From Maribellus sp. CM-23 (GTDB lineage: Bacteria > Bacteroidota > Bacteroidia > Bacteroidales > Prolixibacteraceae), in NCBI RefSeq assembly GCF_021354595.1, contig NZ_JADWYJ010000002.1:1-64000 (forward strand): a DNA stretch of 64,000 bases. Reading direction: 5' to 3'. Below the pieces are notes generated by a model. That model worked only from the letters and a program-made list of their open reading frames with translations. It did no database searches and had not been told where the DNA came from. Below, one piece after another: positions 55,551 to 64,000 of this stretch. Numbering within the stretch: the stretch's first letter is position 1; every line of letters begins with the position of its first letter. The position numbers and the translations under genes were made by a program.

Positions 55551-56450
55551 ATGAAACCAACATTATTAATTCTTGCTGCCGGAATGGGCAGCCGTTTCGG
55601 AGGTCTTAAACAAGTTGAGCCAGTTGGACCAAACGGCGAGGCTATTATTGATTATACTATTTACGATGCTATTCGCGCCGGTTTTGGCAAAGTCGTTTTT
55701 ATTATCAGGGAAAGCTTTGCCGAGGCATTCAAAGAAAAATTTGATAAAAAACTGGAAGGCAAAATCGAGGTTGACTATGTGTACCAAGAGTTAGACATGC
55801 TTCCGGAAGGCTATACATTGCCCGAAGGCCGCGAAAAACCCTGGGGAACTGCCCATGCTATCCTCGTAGCAAAAGACGCTGTTAAGGAACCTTTTTGCGC
55901 TCTGAATGCTGATGACTTCTATGGAAAGAATGCCTACAAAGTAATGGCTGATTTCCTGACTTCTTCAACTGAAGATTCGGAATATTCAATGGTTGGTTAC
56001 CAGCTTAGAAACACCCTTTCTGACCACGGGTCGGTTTCGCGTGGTCTATGTGAAGTAGATAAAAATAGCAACCTCGTTAAAATTGTAGAAACCACTAAAA
56101 TCTTCAAAAAAGAAGATGCAGCCTACTCGGTAGAAGAAGATGGTTCGGAAAAACCACTCACTGGCAACGAAAGTGCCTCGATGAATATATGGGGCTTCAA
56201 ACCCACTGTTTTCGAAACACTCGAAAAACGGTTTGTGGATTTCCTCAAAACAGAAATTTCAAAACCAAAGTCGGAAATGTTTATCCCTTCGGTGGTGTTC
56301 GACCTGATTAGCGATGGTGAAGCCAGCATAAAAGTACTGGAAGCTGATTCGCCCTGGTTTGGCGTTACTTACAAGGAAGACAAGCCATTGGTTGTTAACA
56401 AAATAAGAAACCTGATCGATGCCGGAGAATATCCTGAAAAGCTCTGGTAA
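55551..56450 (+). CDS. sugar nucleotidyltransferase-like protein
   Basis: This 299-residue protein has the NTP_transferase fold. The nucleotide-binding signature is LAAGMGSRFGGLKQVEPVGPNGE at residues 7-29 and the metal-site aspartates are in LNADDFYG near 120. It probably activates a sugar 1-phosphate with UTP or another NTP. The phosphotransferase gene 39 bases downstream suggests a two-step salvage route: kinase makes the sugar 1-phosphate, this enzyme makes the nucleotide sugar. The precise sugar is unknown. A weak inverted repeat stands at 55321-55348 in the preceding spacer. Confidence 0.85.
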   Translation: MKPTLLILAAGMGSRFGGLKQVEPVGPNGEAIIDYTIYDAIRAGFGKVVFIIRESFAEAFKEKFDKKLEGKIEVDYVYQELDMLPEGYTLPEGREKPWGTAHAILVAKDAVKEPFCALNADDFYGKNAYKVMADFLTSSTEDSEYSMVGYQLRNTLSDHGSVSRGLCEVDKNSNLVKIVETTKIFKKEDAAYSVEEDGSEKPLTGNESASMNIWGFKPTVFETLEKRFVDFLKTEISKPKSEMFIPSVVFDLISDGEASIKVLEADSPWFGVTYKEDKPLVVNKIRNLIDAGEYPEKLW

Positions 56451-56489
56451 TTGACTGACTATAGTACAAATCAATAAAAGAAATCATTA

Positions 56490-57578
56490 ATGAGTATTGA
56501 ATTAACCGCAATCGCACGGAATTTCAAACTGGAAGGACAGGTTGAAGAAGTGAAGCCACTTGGCGAAGGCTTTATCAACGATACTTTCATAATCAAAACC
56601 GTTGGCGATTCACCCAATTACATTCTTCAACGGAAGAATAAAAACATCTTCTCGCCTATTCCGGCGATGATGGATAATATCCAAAAAGTTTGTTTACACA
56701 TCAAGAAAAAAGTGGAGCAGGCTGGCGGAGATCCCTTACGGGAAGCTATGACCATCATTCCTGCCACCGACGGGAAGCTTTATTTCCTGGACGAAGAAGA
56801 TGAATACTGGGCGGTTTGCTTGTTTATTAATGATACAATTGCTTACGATGCTGCCGAAACTCCGGAACTGGCTTACGCCGGTGGAAAAGGAATTGGTAAA
56901 TTCCAGTCGCTGGTTGCCGACCTGAATGAACCTTTGGTAAACATACTGCCAGGGTTTCACGACATTCGTTACCGCTTTAAACAGTGGGATGCGGTGTTGA
57001 GCAAAGATCCGGTGGGAAGAAAAGCACAGGTTGCGGAAGAAATTGCGTGGATTGAGGATCGGAAAGAAGAAATGCTGAATTTCTGGAAGATGGTGGAAGA
57101 AGGAACCATTCCGACTCGTATCAGCCACAACGACACCAAAATCAACAACATTCTTTTTGATAAAAACGGAGATGTTCTTTGTGTGATCGACCTCGACACC
57201 GTTCTGAGCAGTACCGTTTTGAATGATTTTGGCGATGCCATGCGTTTCTACACCAACACAGGTTTGGAAGATGACGAGAACCTCGACAATGTTTCGATGG
57301 ACCTTGAAATCTACAAGGCTTTTGCCAAAGGCTACCTCGAAGAAGCCGGCTCTTTCTTAACTGAAAAAGAACTGGAATACCTGGCTTTTTCGGCCAAGTA
57401 TATCACGTACGAACAGGTGCTTCGTTTCCTGATGGATTATATTGACGGCGACAACTACTACAAAACCAAATCGCCCGAGCATAACCTGATCCGGACACGC
57501 GCCCAGTACAAACTTCTGCAAAGCATGGAAGAACAGTACGGGCAAATGCAACAGGCAATTACAGAATTTGCGGTTTAA
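56490..57578 (+). CDS. APH-fold sugar kinase-like phosphotransferase
   Basis: This 362-residue protein has the aminoglycoside-phosphotransferase/choline-kinase fold. It has an N-lobe with a glycine-rich segment (PLGEGFINDTFII) and Lys in NYILQRKNK, catalytic loop SHNDTKINNILF near residue 211, and the metal aspartate in VIDLDTV near 232. N-acetylhexosamine 1-kinase (NahK) belongs to this group. The coupling with a nucleotidyltransferase makes sugar 1-kinase activity more likely than antibiotic resistance. Closed by a terminator shared with murI. Confidence 0.85.
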   Translation: MSIELTAIARNFKLEGQVEEVKPLGEGFINDTFIIKTVGDSPNYILQRKNKNIFSPIPAMMDNIQKVCLHIKKKVEQAGGDPLREAMTIIPATDGKLYFLDEEDEYWAVCLFINDTIAYDAAETPELAYAGGKGIGKFQSLVADLNEPLVNILPGFHDIRYRFKQWDAVLSKDPVGRKAQVAEEIAWIEDRKEEMLNFWKMVEEGTIPTRISHNDTKINNILFDKNGDVLCVIDLDTVLSSTVLNDFGDAMRFYTNTGLEDDENLDNVSMDLEIYKAFAKGYLEEAGSFLTEKELEYLAFSAKYITYEQVLRFLMDYIDGDNYYKTKSPEHNLIRTRAQYKLLQSMEEQYGQMQQAITEFAV

Positions 57579-57586
57579 AAGATACA

Positions 57587-57616
57587 AAGCCATTCGATTT
57601 TCGGATGGCTTTTTTC
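57587..57616. terminator. terminator between the kinase gene and convergent murI
   Basis: AAAGCCATTCGA pairs with TCGGATGGCTTT around a short T-rich loop, with one mismatch, and six T follow on the plus strand. It abuts the murI stop codon at 57617, so murI transcripts read through it on the other strand. Confidence 0.85.
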
Positions 57617-58447
57617 TTAGGGCAAAACGATGGTGGAAGCTTTTACATCCTGTCCCATAAAAAGGGAGGCTTTGCTTTCAAAAGTTCCGGTCGATTCGGT
57701 GGTTCGGTAGTCAATACTTCCTCCTTTCGACAAGCGTACTTCCATTTCGGGATGCCGCTCCAGATAATCGGTCAGCTTTTCTGCCACAATGTGTCCCTGC
57801 TTCAATATTTCGATTTGTTCCGGAACATATTTTCGAATCAGATTTTCAAGCAAAGGATAGTGTGTACACCCCAAAATCAGTGTGTCAATCGTTTTATCTT
57901 TCTGAAGAATATTCAGGATGTTCTTTTTCACAAAAAACTCTGCCCCTTCGGTTTCAATCTCGTTGTTCTCCACAATAGGCACCCACATGGGGCAGGCTTC
58001 CTGCACGGTTGACTTCACTCTCCCACCCGACCACTTTTCCAGTTCAATGGGATACGATTCAGAACTTACTGTTCCCACTGTTCCGAGCACGCCAACATGT
58101 CCGTTTTGTGTAATCTCCGCCACTTTTTCCACACTGGGGCGTATTACTCCCAGTACCCGGTTGTCGGGTGCCAGCGTGGGTAAATCAAGCATTTGAATGT
58201 TGCGAAGTGCTTTGGCCGAAGCGGTGTTACAGGCAATTATAATTAGCGGACACCCTTGCGAAAACAGGTATTTCACACATTGCAACGTGTATTTGTAAAC
58301 CACATCAAACGAACGGGTACCATAGGGCGTACGGGCATTGTCTCCCAGGTACAAAAAATCATACTCAGGCAGCGTATCCACCAGTTCTTTCAAAACTGTC
58401 AGGCCGCCGTATCCTGAATCAAAAACACCAATCGGGGCGTACTTCAT
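57617..58447 (-). CDS. murI: glutamate racemase
   Basis: This 276-residue racemase makes D-glutamate for peptidoglycan. The two catalytic cysteines are visible in IACNTASAKAL (about residue 74) and LGCTHYPLLE (about residue 185), and the start PIGVFDSGYGGLTVLKEL is the family signature. It begins 11 bases after the glycogen synthase stop codon on the same strand, so both may be co-transcribed. Confidence 0.95.
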   Translation of the reverse strand: MKYAPIGVFDSGYGGLTVLKELVDTLPEYDFLYLGDNARTPYGTRSFDVVYKYTLQCVKYLFSQGCPLIIIACNTASAKALRNIQMLDLPTLAPDNRVLGVIRPSVEKVAEITQNGHVGVLGTVGTVSSESYPIELEKWSGGRVKSTVQEACPMWVPIVENNEIETEGAEFFVKKNILNILQKDKTIDTLILGCTHYPLLENLIRKYVPEQIEILKQGHIVAEKLTDYLERHPEMEVRLSKGGSIDYRTTESTGTFESKASLFMGQDVKASTIVLP

Positions 58448-58458
58448 ATTTTATTCTG

Positions 58459-60270
58459 TTAGCGCTGTAGGGCAAGTTTATAAGCGTCGTCGTAATATTT
58501 CCCCAGATTTGACCAGTCGAAGTGCATCGAAGCTTCCTCGCACCGGTAACGAAGGGCAATTCTTTCGCGCCTTGTCATATTTACAAAATCAAAAAGCATG
58601 TTGGCCAATTCCTCGGCTGTACGGTGGAAGTTTCCGTCGGTCCGGTCAATAATGTACATTCCCTGCTCATCATGCTGAGGCAGGTTATTTACAACATAAT
58701 CACCAAACCCGGCCAGGTTACTGGTTACCGATGGCACCCCACTGGCAAGACATTCCAGCGGCGTATAGCCCCAAGGCTCGTACATACTCGGGAAAATCCC
58801 CAGGTGACAACCTCTTACAAACTGTGTATAATCCATTCGGAACAGCGGATTGGTAGTCGCGATAAAATCAGGGTGGTATACAATTTTCACCTTGTCGTGA
58901 CGATGGTTCACCAGGTTGGAAGTACGCAGGAAATTCAGGATTTCATCCTTTGCGTCATCCACCAGGCTATGTGTTACCACTTTGGGCAAACTGTTGGTTT
59001 TCCAGCTTTGCACGTTACGGCGTAGTTTTAACCGCAGGTAATCATCCACCAGTTCACTTAAATCAGGAAACGCATACGAACCACTGGCGGTGGTAACTTT
59101 ATTGTACAAACGCTTCCCTACCTGCTCTTTTATCTCTTCGGCTACACGGTGCACGTCTTCGATCTGTGCCCTCGACTGCAACACCTCGGGATTGAAAGAA
59201 TAGAACGGCCGCTTGGTGATAAAGAACGAAACCACGGTCATGTCCGACCCCGCCTGTTGCATTTTCCAGTTAAGACGCGCCAGCGCTTCCAGTGTCAGGT
59301 CGTAGCCCTTGTTCTGGTATTCGTAACGCCCCGAAGTAAAAAAGTACAGGGTTTTATCGAGGTCGAACGAATAGCTCTGGAAAAAATGCCCCATTACAAA
59401 TTCGTGAATCCGGTCTTTTATCTGCACATGCTGGTTCTGCATCTCATGCAAAACCTCAAAACGCTGGATGTTCAGTCCGTTGGGCAATATTTTGTCGGGC
59501 GTGCGTCCGAGTAAGTATACACATTCGCGGGCCGTGACTTCACTCACTGTAGTAAAAACATGGGCACCATGTGCCGAAGCCCGTTCGATTTCGGCAATAG
59601 GGCGCACATTGAATTTATTGGCTTCCTGCTCCCAGTTGTAAAACGGAAGATGGTCGTAAAACTCATGGTCGTTCATGGCCAGGTAACGGCCCAGCAAAGT
59701 GGCATGCGTAGTGAAAACCACTTTAATATTCAGGTTCGACTTTCTTATTCCCGGAATCGGAATCCCGGCCATCCACTCGTGAAAATGAGCAATGGTATTG
59801 GTACCGCAGAAACCATTGTTGCACAAATAATGAAAGAATTCTTTCACCTGGAAACCAAAAGCCGCCACTTTATCCAGCAGCTCATCCCCGTCCGGAATCG
59901 AAATATGATAGTCCTGAAACAGGTAGTGCTTGATCTCGCCCAATTTGTCATACACCGAATACGGATTAAACAACACCACATTCGGGCGCCCCGAAACAAT
60001 CCAATTCCCGTAATGTACATCAAAGCCTCTCGACTGCATCTCCAATACGGCTTTCCCGATCGGCGTTGAATAGTCGGTTGCCGGATCGAAATGGGCAGCT
60101 GCCTGCTCTTCAAAATAAGGGCCGACCAAAAAATAATTGTCAACCCCCCATTTTTTGATTACCGACGGGACTTTGGAACGTATTACGGTATAAATTCCTC
60201 CCACCTGGTTACAAACCTCCCAGGCTATCTCAAATAGCTTCGTATTATTCAGAGCTGCGTTATCTTCCAT
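58459..60270 (-). CDS. glycogen synthase, GT3-like (eukaryotic-type) family
   Basis: This 603-residue UDP-glucose-type glycosyltransferase resembles animal and fungal glycogen synthase (GT3) and not bacterial GlgA (GT5). The start KLFEIAWEVCNQVGGIYTVIRSK and the active-site loop SMYEPWGYTPLECLASGVPSVTSNLAGFG near residue 500 are the hallmarks. The ATG at 60270 was chosen because the family begins with a short acidic leader; an in-frame extension of 55 residues would be atypical. It forms alpha-1,4-glucan in the cytosol. Confidence 0.92.
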   Translation of the reverse strand: MEDNAALNNTKLFEIAWEVCNQVGGIYTVIRSKVPSVIKKWGVDNYFLVGPYFEEQAAAHFDPATDYSTPIGKAVLEMQSRGFDVHYGNWIVSGRPNVVLFNPYSVYDKLGEIKHYLFQDYHISIPDGDELLDKVAAFGFQVKEFFHYLCNNGFCGTNTIAHFHEWMAGIPIPGIRKSNLNIKVVFTTHATLLGRYLAMNDHEFYDHLPFYNWEQEANKFNVRPIAEIERASAHGAHVFTTVSEVTARECVYLLGRTPDKILPNGLNIQRFEVLHEMQNQHVQIKDRIHEFVMGHFFQSYSFDLDKTLYFFTSGRYEYQNKGYDLTLEALARLNWKMQQAGSDMTVVSFFITKRPFYSFNPEVLQSRAQIEDVHRVAEEIKEQVGKRLYNKVTTASGSYAFPDLSELVDDYLRLKLRRNVQSWKTNSLPKVVTHSLVDDAKDEILNFLRTSNLVNHRHDKVKIVYHPDFIATTNPLFRMDYTQFVRGCHLGIFPSMYEPWGYTPLECLASGVPSVTSNLAGFGDYVVNNLPQHDEQGMYIIDRTDGNFHRTAEELANMLFDFVNMTRRERIALRYRCEEASMHFDWSNLGKYYDDAYKLALQR

Positions 60271-60450
60271 TTCGTAAAGTTTTAGACATGATTGAAAAGG
60301 CCTTGCAAAATGCATTATTACTGCCATTAAATATAATTGATATCCTCTATCCGAACAACACGAAATACCGAAAAACTTTGCTGAAAGCCCCACTGCTGCG
60401 ATGTTGTGGAATATCAAACAGATAGATGCCCGCAAGCACTTGCTGAATGA
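60271..60450. other. upstream region of glycogen synthase, nothing clear
   Basis: The 322-base gap between the glycogen synthase start and the DUF417 stop holds the DUF417 terminator (60451-60480). The remainder is AT-rich and shows no gene and no convincing TTTG / TAnnTTTG pair. Confidence 0.4.
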
Positions 60451-60480
60451 AAAAAAGCCACCTGTTGTACAACAAGTGGC
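60451..60480 (-). terminator. terminator of the AraC/DUF417 unit
   Basis: GCCAC-c-TGTTGT pairs with ACAACA-a-GTGGC with almost no loop. On the minus strand a run of seven T follows. It stands 113 bases beyond the DUF417 stop codon. Confidence 0.82.
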
Positions 60481-60592
60481 CCTTTTACCGGTAGTTTTGG
60501 GCGGTTATTTTACACCCGATACTGTAACAGGATCAACTTCCAAGATTGATACCCGACCGTTTAGCGAACACGCATCCGAGGGCTTCGTGCTA

Positions 60593-61213
60593 TCAGAGCA
60601 CTCCGTTTTTACCCAAAGCTTTTATCCTTTGGGCGCAATCCGAAGCGACGATCAGGCCGGCGGCCAACATAATTACATCTTTTAAAACCAGTCTCCCCGC
60701 TCCTGACAGAAAAGGAAAGCCATAATGAGGCGTTGGCATATCGCCCCCCAGGTTTGGCACATATACTTCCGGCGTACTGATAAGAAAGGACAAGGTGACC
60801 AAAGACATTCCAAAAGTCAACAATCCTCCCACTAGTCCAATTTTTGGGAGCCAAATACCTAACAGAGTTAAGGTGCCAATGATTACAATGACGGTCCCCA
60901 ATCCATACGAGAAAATGTATGTTCCATTTGATTTATGCCATTCAATATTTTTGGCAACCATTTTACCTTCAGGATTCCGGTGTAGCCGGTACGCTGCCAC
61001 CGACTCTCCGTCCTGGTTAATCACTGTTTTCCCTGAATTCTTATAAAAGAAACTCATTAAAGGACTGTTGGCGACAAAGGGCACAATTCCATCCGCTTCA
61101 TACTGAAACGCTTTTAGCCCACCAATCCAGGCCATCACAATAAAAATGGCGATCCGAACCAGGTGAATAAAGCTGGGTTGCCGGCTTGCCAGGAAGTCAA
61201 GTAAATTATTCAT
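60593..61213 (-). CDS. DUF417 (YkgB-like) membrane protein
   Basis: This 206-residue inner-membrane protein has four hydrophobic segments (about residues 17-37, 97-119, 122-143, 177-195). The DUF417 signature includes WIGGLKAFQYEADGIVPFVANSPLMSF near residue 30 and FLISTPEVYVPNLGGDMPTPHYGFPFLSGAGRLVLKD near 145, both split by positions here. It may be related to chlorine-stress genes (rclC/YkgB in E. coli), which share an AraC regulator. The ATG at 61213 starts MNNLLDFLASR. Confidence 0.88.
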   Translation of the reverse strand: MNNLLDFLASRQPSFIHLVRIAIFIVMAWIGGLKAFQYEADGIVPFVANSPLMSFFYKNSGKTVINQDGESVAAYRLHRNPEGKMVAKNIEWHKSNGTYIFSYGLGTVIVIIGTLTLLGIWLPKIGLVGGLLTFGMSLVTLSFLISTPEVYVPNLGGDMPTPHYGFPFLSGAGRLVLKDVIMLAAGLIVASDCAQRIKALGKNGVL

Positions 61214-61287
61214 AGTAAAATATTTTAAGCGCAAAACTATGAACAGGCACCAACCGAAAGAATGGATAAAGCCGGATGATTAATGGA

Positions 61288-62103
61288 TTATTTTGCCACA
61301 ATTGAGATTCCAACTTTTTCACGGAAATGCGTGGGAGCCAGCCCAACTTTGTTTTTAAAATACCGGCTAAAATAAAATTCATCTTCAAAATACAATTCCA
61401 AAGCGACCTCTTTCACACTTTTATGGGTTAAGTGCAGTAACTTCTTGGCTTCCAATATTACGCGCTCCTGGATAAGTTGGGTGGGTGTTTTTCCAAACTG
61501 GGATTTTATTTTTTTGGTAAAAGAAGAAGATGACATGCTTAATTGATCCGCATAAAATGAAGGACTCCGTTCGTTCCGAAAATGGATCTCCAAAACCTCC
61601 TGAAACAGGAGGATATTACTTTCAAAAGGCGCTTTTGCAAGTGCATTGTCGTGCTCATCAATTTTTTCGTTACTGCAAATGGCTAAAATAAGTTGCAGGT
61701 ACGATTTCAAAACAGAATCAGTAAAGCGTTTGTTGGTGGTGGTCTCCTTTTCCATTTTTTCCATCAACAGCCTTACTTCCTGAAATCGGCTTTCATCAAG
61801 CGCAATAAAAGGCTCCAGGTAAATATTATTGAATAACAATCCGTTGCAGGCCACTTCTTTTTTGTGGTATTCAATGCAATAAAAATCTCCGTGAAACTGC
61901 AGCAGCTTGATTTTTGCGGACCAGTTCTCCAACCATTTTAAGTTCTGATACGGAGAAAGAAACAATACAGTATTCGGCTCTATTTTGTAGTTTACAAAAT
62001 TGATCGAGAATTGCCCAACATCTTCAACCAATAAAATAGAATACACCGGCACATTGTAGTTGCGGGCAAAAAACAGGGCTTCTTTATATTGTATGGACAG
62101 CAT
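61288..62103 (-). CDS. AraC family transcriptional regulator
   Basis: This 271-residue regulator has an N-terminal cupin-like sensor (residues 20-130) and a C-terminal double helix-turn-helix (ERSPSFYADQLSMSSSSFTKKIKSQFGKTPTQLIQERVILEAKKLL and DEFYFSRYFKNKVGLAPTHFRE). It stands 74 bases upstream of the DUF417 gene on the same strand. The pairing with DUF417 recalls rclR-rclC/YkgB, in which an AraC protein responds to oxidants. This homology is an inference from context. Confidence 0.9.
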   Translation of the reverse strand: MLSIQYKEALFFARNYNVPVYSILLVEDVGQFSINFVNYKIEPNTVLFLSPYQNLKWLENWSAKIKLLQFHGDFYCIEYHKKEVACNGLLFNNIYLEPFIALDESRFQEVRLLMEKMEKETTTNKRFTDSVLKSYLQLILAICSNEKIDEHDNALAKAPFESNILLFQEVLEIHFRNERSPSFYADQLSMSSSSFTKKIKSQFGKTPTQLIQERVILEAKKLLHLTHKSVKEVALELYFEDEFYFSRYFKNKVGLAPTHFREKVGISIVAK

Positions 62104-62208
62104 TTCTGTTTACAAGTTTTCTTCTTACGCTTTTTGCTGAAACGGGCCGACGTATCTTCCGTCGTCCGCTTAAGATATACAAATCTAAACTTTTCGGCCA
62201 GCTTTGGC

Positions 62209-62850
62209 TCACCGCAGCCTTTTCAGATTCACTTTCAGGTACATTTGAAGGTATTGGTTGTAATCCTTCATTTCTCGTTGACTGTCGCCCTGTGTCTCGC
62301 CGGCCCAAAACACTTTGTCAGACGTTTGCGTCAGTCCGTGGCTGTAACGCAGGCCAACCTCGAGCTTGCTACCCAATTTATAGGCACACCCGATCGCCCC
62401 CGCCAGTTCCAATTTCCGGCTTAAGTCGGTAATGTCTTCCGTTCCGTACTCCGATTTATTCGCTGCCTTTACCAGGTAATTCAGCTCGGGGCCGATGGAA
62501 AAAAACCATTTGTCAGTAGCATGGAAGTCGGCCAAAACAGGTAGTTGAAGGTAGTGTAAGCGTATTTTGTTTTCAAGCTCCTCCCCTTTGTTCATCAGCC
62601 AGCCTTTCTGTATGATCCCGGGTTCGGCGGTAATTCCGAACCATCCTTTGCTTTGGAAACAAAGGCTTCCGTTTACACTGTACGACAGCACCGGTGAAAA
62701 AACATCCGATTGCTTTACACTTTCAGGAAGCGAGGTAATGTGGGTGTTGGCCACGCCTACACCTGTTTTTACGCCTAATTCGAGGCTTTGTGCTTTCAGA
62801 TAAACTGCTGCGAATACAATTAATCCAATGGTGGTCATCATTCGTTTCAT
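62209..62850 (-). CDS. outer-membrane beta-barrel protein, PorT-like
   Basis: This 213-residue protein has a signal peptide (MKRMMTTIGLIVFAAVYLKAQ) and alternating amphipathic strands ending with the aromatic-rich LQMYLKVNL motif. It fits the small outer-membrane beta-barrel family PF13568 (OMP_b-brl_2/PorT). Surface or membrane-integrity role is possible; there is no partner gene. It starts 22 bases after the stop codon of the next upstream gene, so they may be co-transcribed. Confidence 0.82.
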   Translation of the reverse strand: MKRMMTTIGLIVFAAVYLKAQSLELGVKTGVGVANTHITSLPESVKQSDVFSPVLSYSVNGSLCFQSKGWFGITAEPGIIQKGWLMNKGEELENKIRLHYLQLPVLADFHATDKWFFSIGPELNYLVKAANKSEYGTEDITDLSRKLELAGAIGCAYKLGSKLEVGLRYSHGLTQTSDKVFWAGETQGDSQREMKDYNQYLQMYLKVNLKRLR

Positions 62851-62872
62851 ACGGTTATTTTTTATGTCTTCT

Positions 62873-63784
62873 TTAAACCCGTTTTTCTATTGAATTCTGG
62901 ATAATGTACGAAACCCAGTCGCCAGATTTTGAGCCCTGGTCAAAAACAATGTAACCATCCGCTTTATACCTGTAATTTATTTTCCACTTTGAATCTTTCC
63001 GGCGTTGGCTTAATAAATACGAAACGGCTTCATTTGTTTGTTCTTTGTCGGTACAATCTGCTTCTTTCATTATTCTCACCAATTCAACAATATTCAGATG
63101 ATAGGATTCGGGAAATGAAATATCCAGAATCCGTTTGGTTATGGGTTCTCCGGTTTTTAAACGCTTAAACAACTGATGCTTCAAAAGGTAGTCTATGCCC
63201 ATTTTGATTTTATCGTCCGGTTCATTGGTCTTACAAGCCTTTCGATACTCAAGCAGCGCCATAGCCGATTTTGCCAACCCAATATAACACGGTGTATTTT
63301 TGAAGCAGCCGCCATATTTTTTAAATTCCAGTTTTGGAGCTATCACTTCCAATCCTCTCTCCATGGGCTGATAAGTCATAATCCAATCCACCGCTTTCTG
63401 AACTTCCGCATCATTACACCTGCCTAAGCGCGACAAGGCAGACACAAGCATTGCATTGTAACAAGGCAAAAACATTTTCTCATTTCCGCTTAAAGAAAAC
63501 CCGTAAGGTGTTGCCAACTTCCTGTAAATTCTTTCGATTAAATTTTGCGTATACTCTAAATGAATGGAATAAGGGATTTCGCTTAAAGCAACTATTCGCC
63601 AAACATAAAACAATGGTTTTTCAATAATATCGCCGGTTAACCTTTTAACAACCGCCGAACGCATCAGTTCCTTTAAAGCTTCCTCTTTCGACAACGCAAT
63701 TCCATTGTCGTAAAGAATTCTAAGTTTTAGAGAACTATCCGAATTTTCATACCCTTTTAAAAGATTATCAATGCTTTGTTCCAT
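62873..63784 (-). CDS. alpha/alpha-toroid-like hypothetical protein
   Basis: I know no named family. The 303-residue product starts with ATG at 63784. It consists of repeating helix pairs that resemble the prenyltransferase/terpene-cyclase toroid: CYNAMLVSALSRLGRCNDAEVQKAVDWIMTYQ, CYIGLAKSAMALLEYRKA and EAVSYLLSQRRKDSKWKI in split form, each with a QxxxG/W-like end. A cyclase DxDD motif is not visible, so catalysis is not implied. No signal peptide. The 216 bases beyond it to the window end hold nothing recognisable. Confidence 0.6.
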   Translation of the reverse strand: MEQSIDNLLKGYENSDSSLKLRILYDNGIALSKEEALKELMRSAVVKRLTGDIIEKPLFYVWRIVALSEIPYSIHLEYTQNLIERIYRKLATPYGFSLSGNEKMFLPCYNAMLVSALSRLGRCNDAEVQKAVDWIMTYQPMERGLEVIAPKLEFKKYGGCFKNTPCYIGLAKSAMALLEYRKACKTNEPDDKIKMGIDYLLKHQLFKRLKTGEPITKRILDISFPESYHLNIVELVRIMKEADCTDKEQTNEAVSYLLSQRRKDSKWKINYRYKADGYIVFDQGSKSGDWVSYIIQNSIEKRV

Positions 63785-64000
63785 AACATTCAACTATTAT
63801 CAATTGGGCGTTCAAAATAGGCGCTAATGTATGTGTACTGTATTCATTTCTTTCGCTTTTGAAATGTCTATCTCGCTGTTGAGAGCTTTGCACTTTGCCT
63901 AGTATTGTTTTCATGCATTGGGTATTGGTTGATAATCTGTTGAGTACCGGATTAAAAATAAAAATAATTTCTCATCCTTGTTTGCAGGGTATAAAAAGAT

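Noticed and set aside
56490..57578. Aminoglycoside resistance kinase
   Set aside because: The fold is shared, but the pairing with a nucleotidyltransferase and absence of mobile-element context favour a sugar kinase.

Overview
The window looks like a chromosomal segment of a marine or sediment-type Bacteroidota, most likely in the Marinilabiliales/Prolixibacteraceae neighbourhood. The genus is an inference from gene content. The evidence is a complete Bat (Bacteroides aerotolerance) operon, an 839-residue-class TonB-dependent beta-barrel receptor with a carboxypeptidase-like plug extension, GH92 mannosidases, a KorA with fused gamma domain, a Tricorn-like S41 peptidase, and promoters of the TTTG / TAnnTTTG type. 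Shine-Dalgarno sequences are rare. No tRNA, rRNA, CRISPR array, prophage or intact transposase gene is visible.

Layout. 1-5.6 kb (minus strand): Na/Pi cotransporter, a YjdI/YjdJ-like pair, an orphan FtsX/MacB-type permease. 5.8-9.6 kb (plus): Tricorn-like peptidase and a VOC protein. 9.6-15 kb is the accessory part: three copies of a composite, hairpin-rich, non-coding repeat (A, B, C) surround an HsdR_N-type nuclease, two tiny GIY-YIG-like proteins, a helical protein with a 21-nt repeat array upstream, and a small membrane protein. 15.1-24 kb: the moxR-DUF58-batA-batB-batC-batD-batE operon, with repeat words inserted in its spacers and one palindromic repeat inside a signal-peptide coding region. 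24.1-27.7 kb: a small exported protein, then a NEW3-domain protein with its ABC-2 exporter. 28.1-34.5 kb: a TCA cluster (aconitase, two unrelated-subfamily isocitrate dehydrogenases, citrate synthase). 34.6-36.8 kb: pirin, YceI, Crp/Fnr regulator. 36.9-42.8 kb: GH18 and two GH92 glycosidases. 42.9-47.4 kb: a membrane protein, ilvA, and a membrane protein/winged-helix/creD operon carrying two identical palindromes. 47.5-50 kb: TonB-dependent receptor. 50.2-51.4 kb: rpsF-rpsR-rplI. 51.4-54.4 kb: korB-korA. 54.8-64 kb: gamma carbonic anhydrase, a nucleotidyltransferase/sugar-kinase pair, murI, glycogen synthase, DUF417 protein with AraC regulator, a beta-barrel protein and an alpha/alpha-toroid-like protein.

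How it works together. The aconitase, NADP-type IDH, predicted NAD-type IDH and citrate synthase make one transcription unit that carries oxaloacetate to 2-oxoglutarate. KorAB, encoded 17 kb away, continues to succinyl-CoA with ferredoxin. The Bat operon is a cell-envelope stress module. GH18 plus GH92 fits removal of high-mannose glycans. The most noteworthy points are the 17-bp operator pair of the winged-helix/CreD operon, the coenzyme-site residues of the second IDH, the repeat element translated inside a Bat-operon signal peptide, and the repeat-bounded HsdR_N / GIY-YIG cluster.
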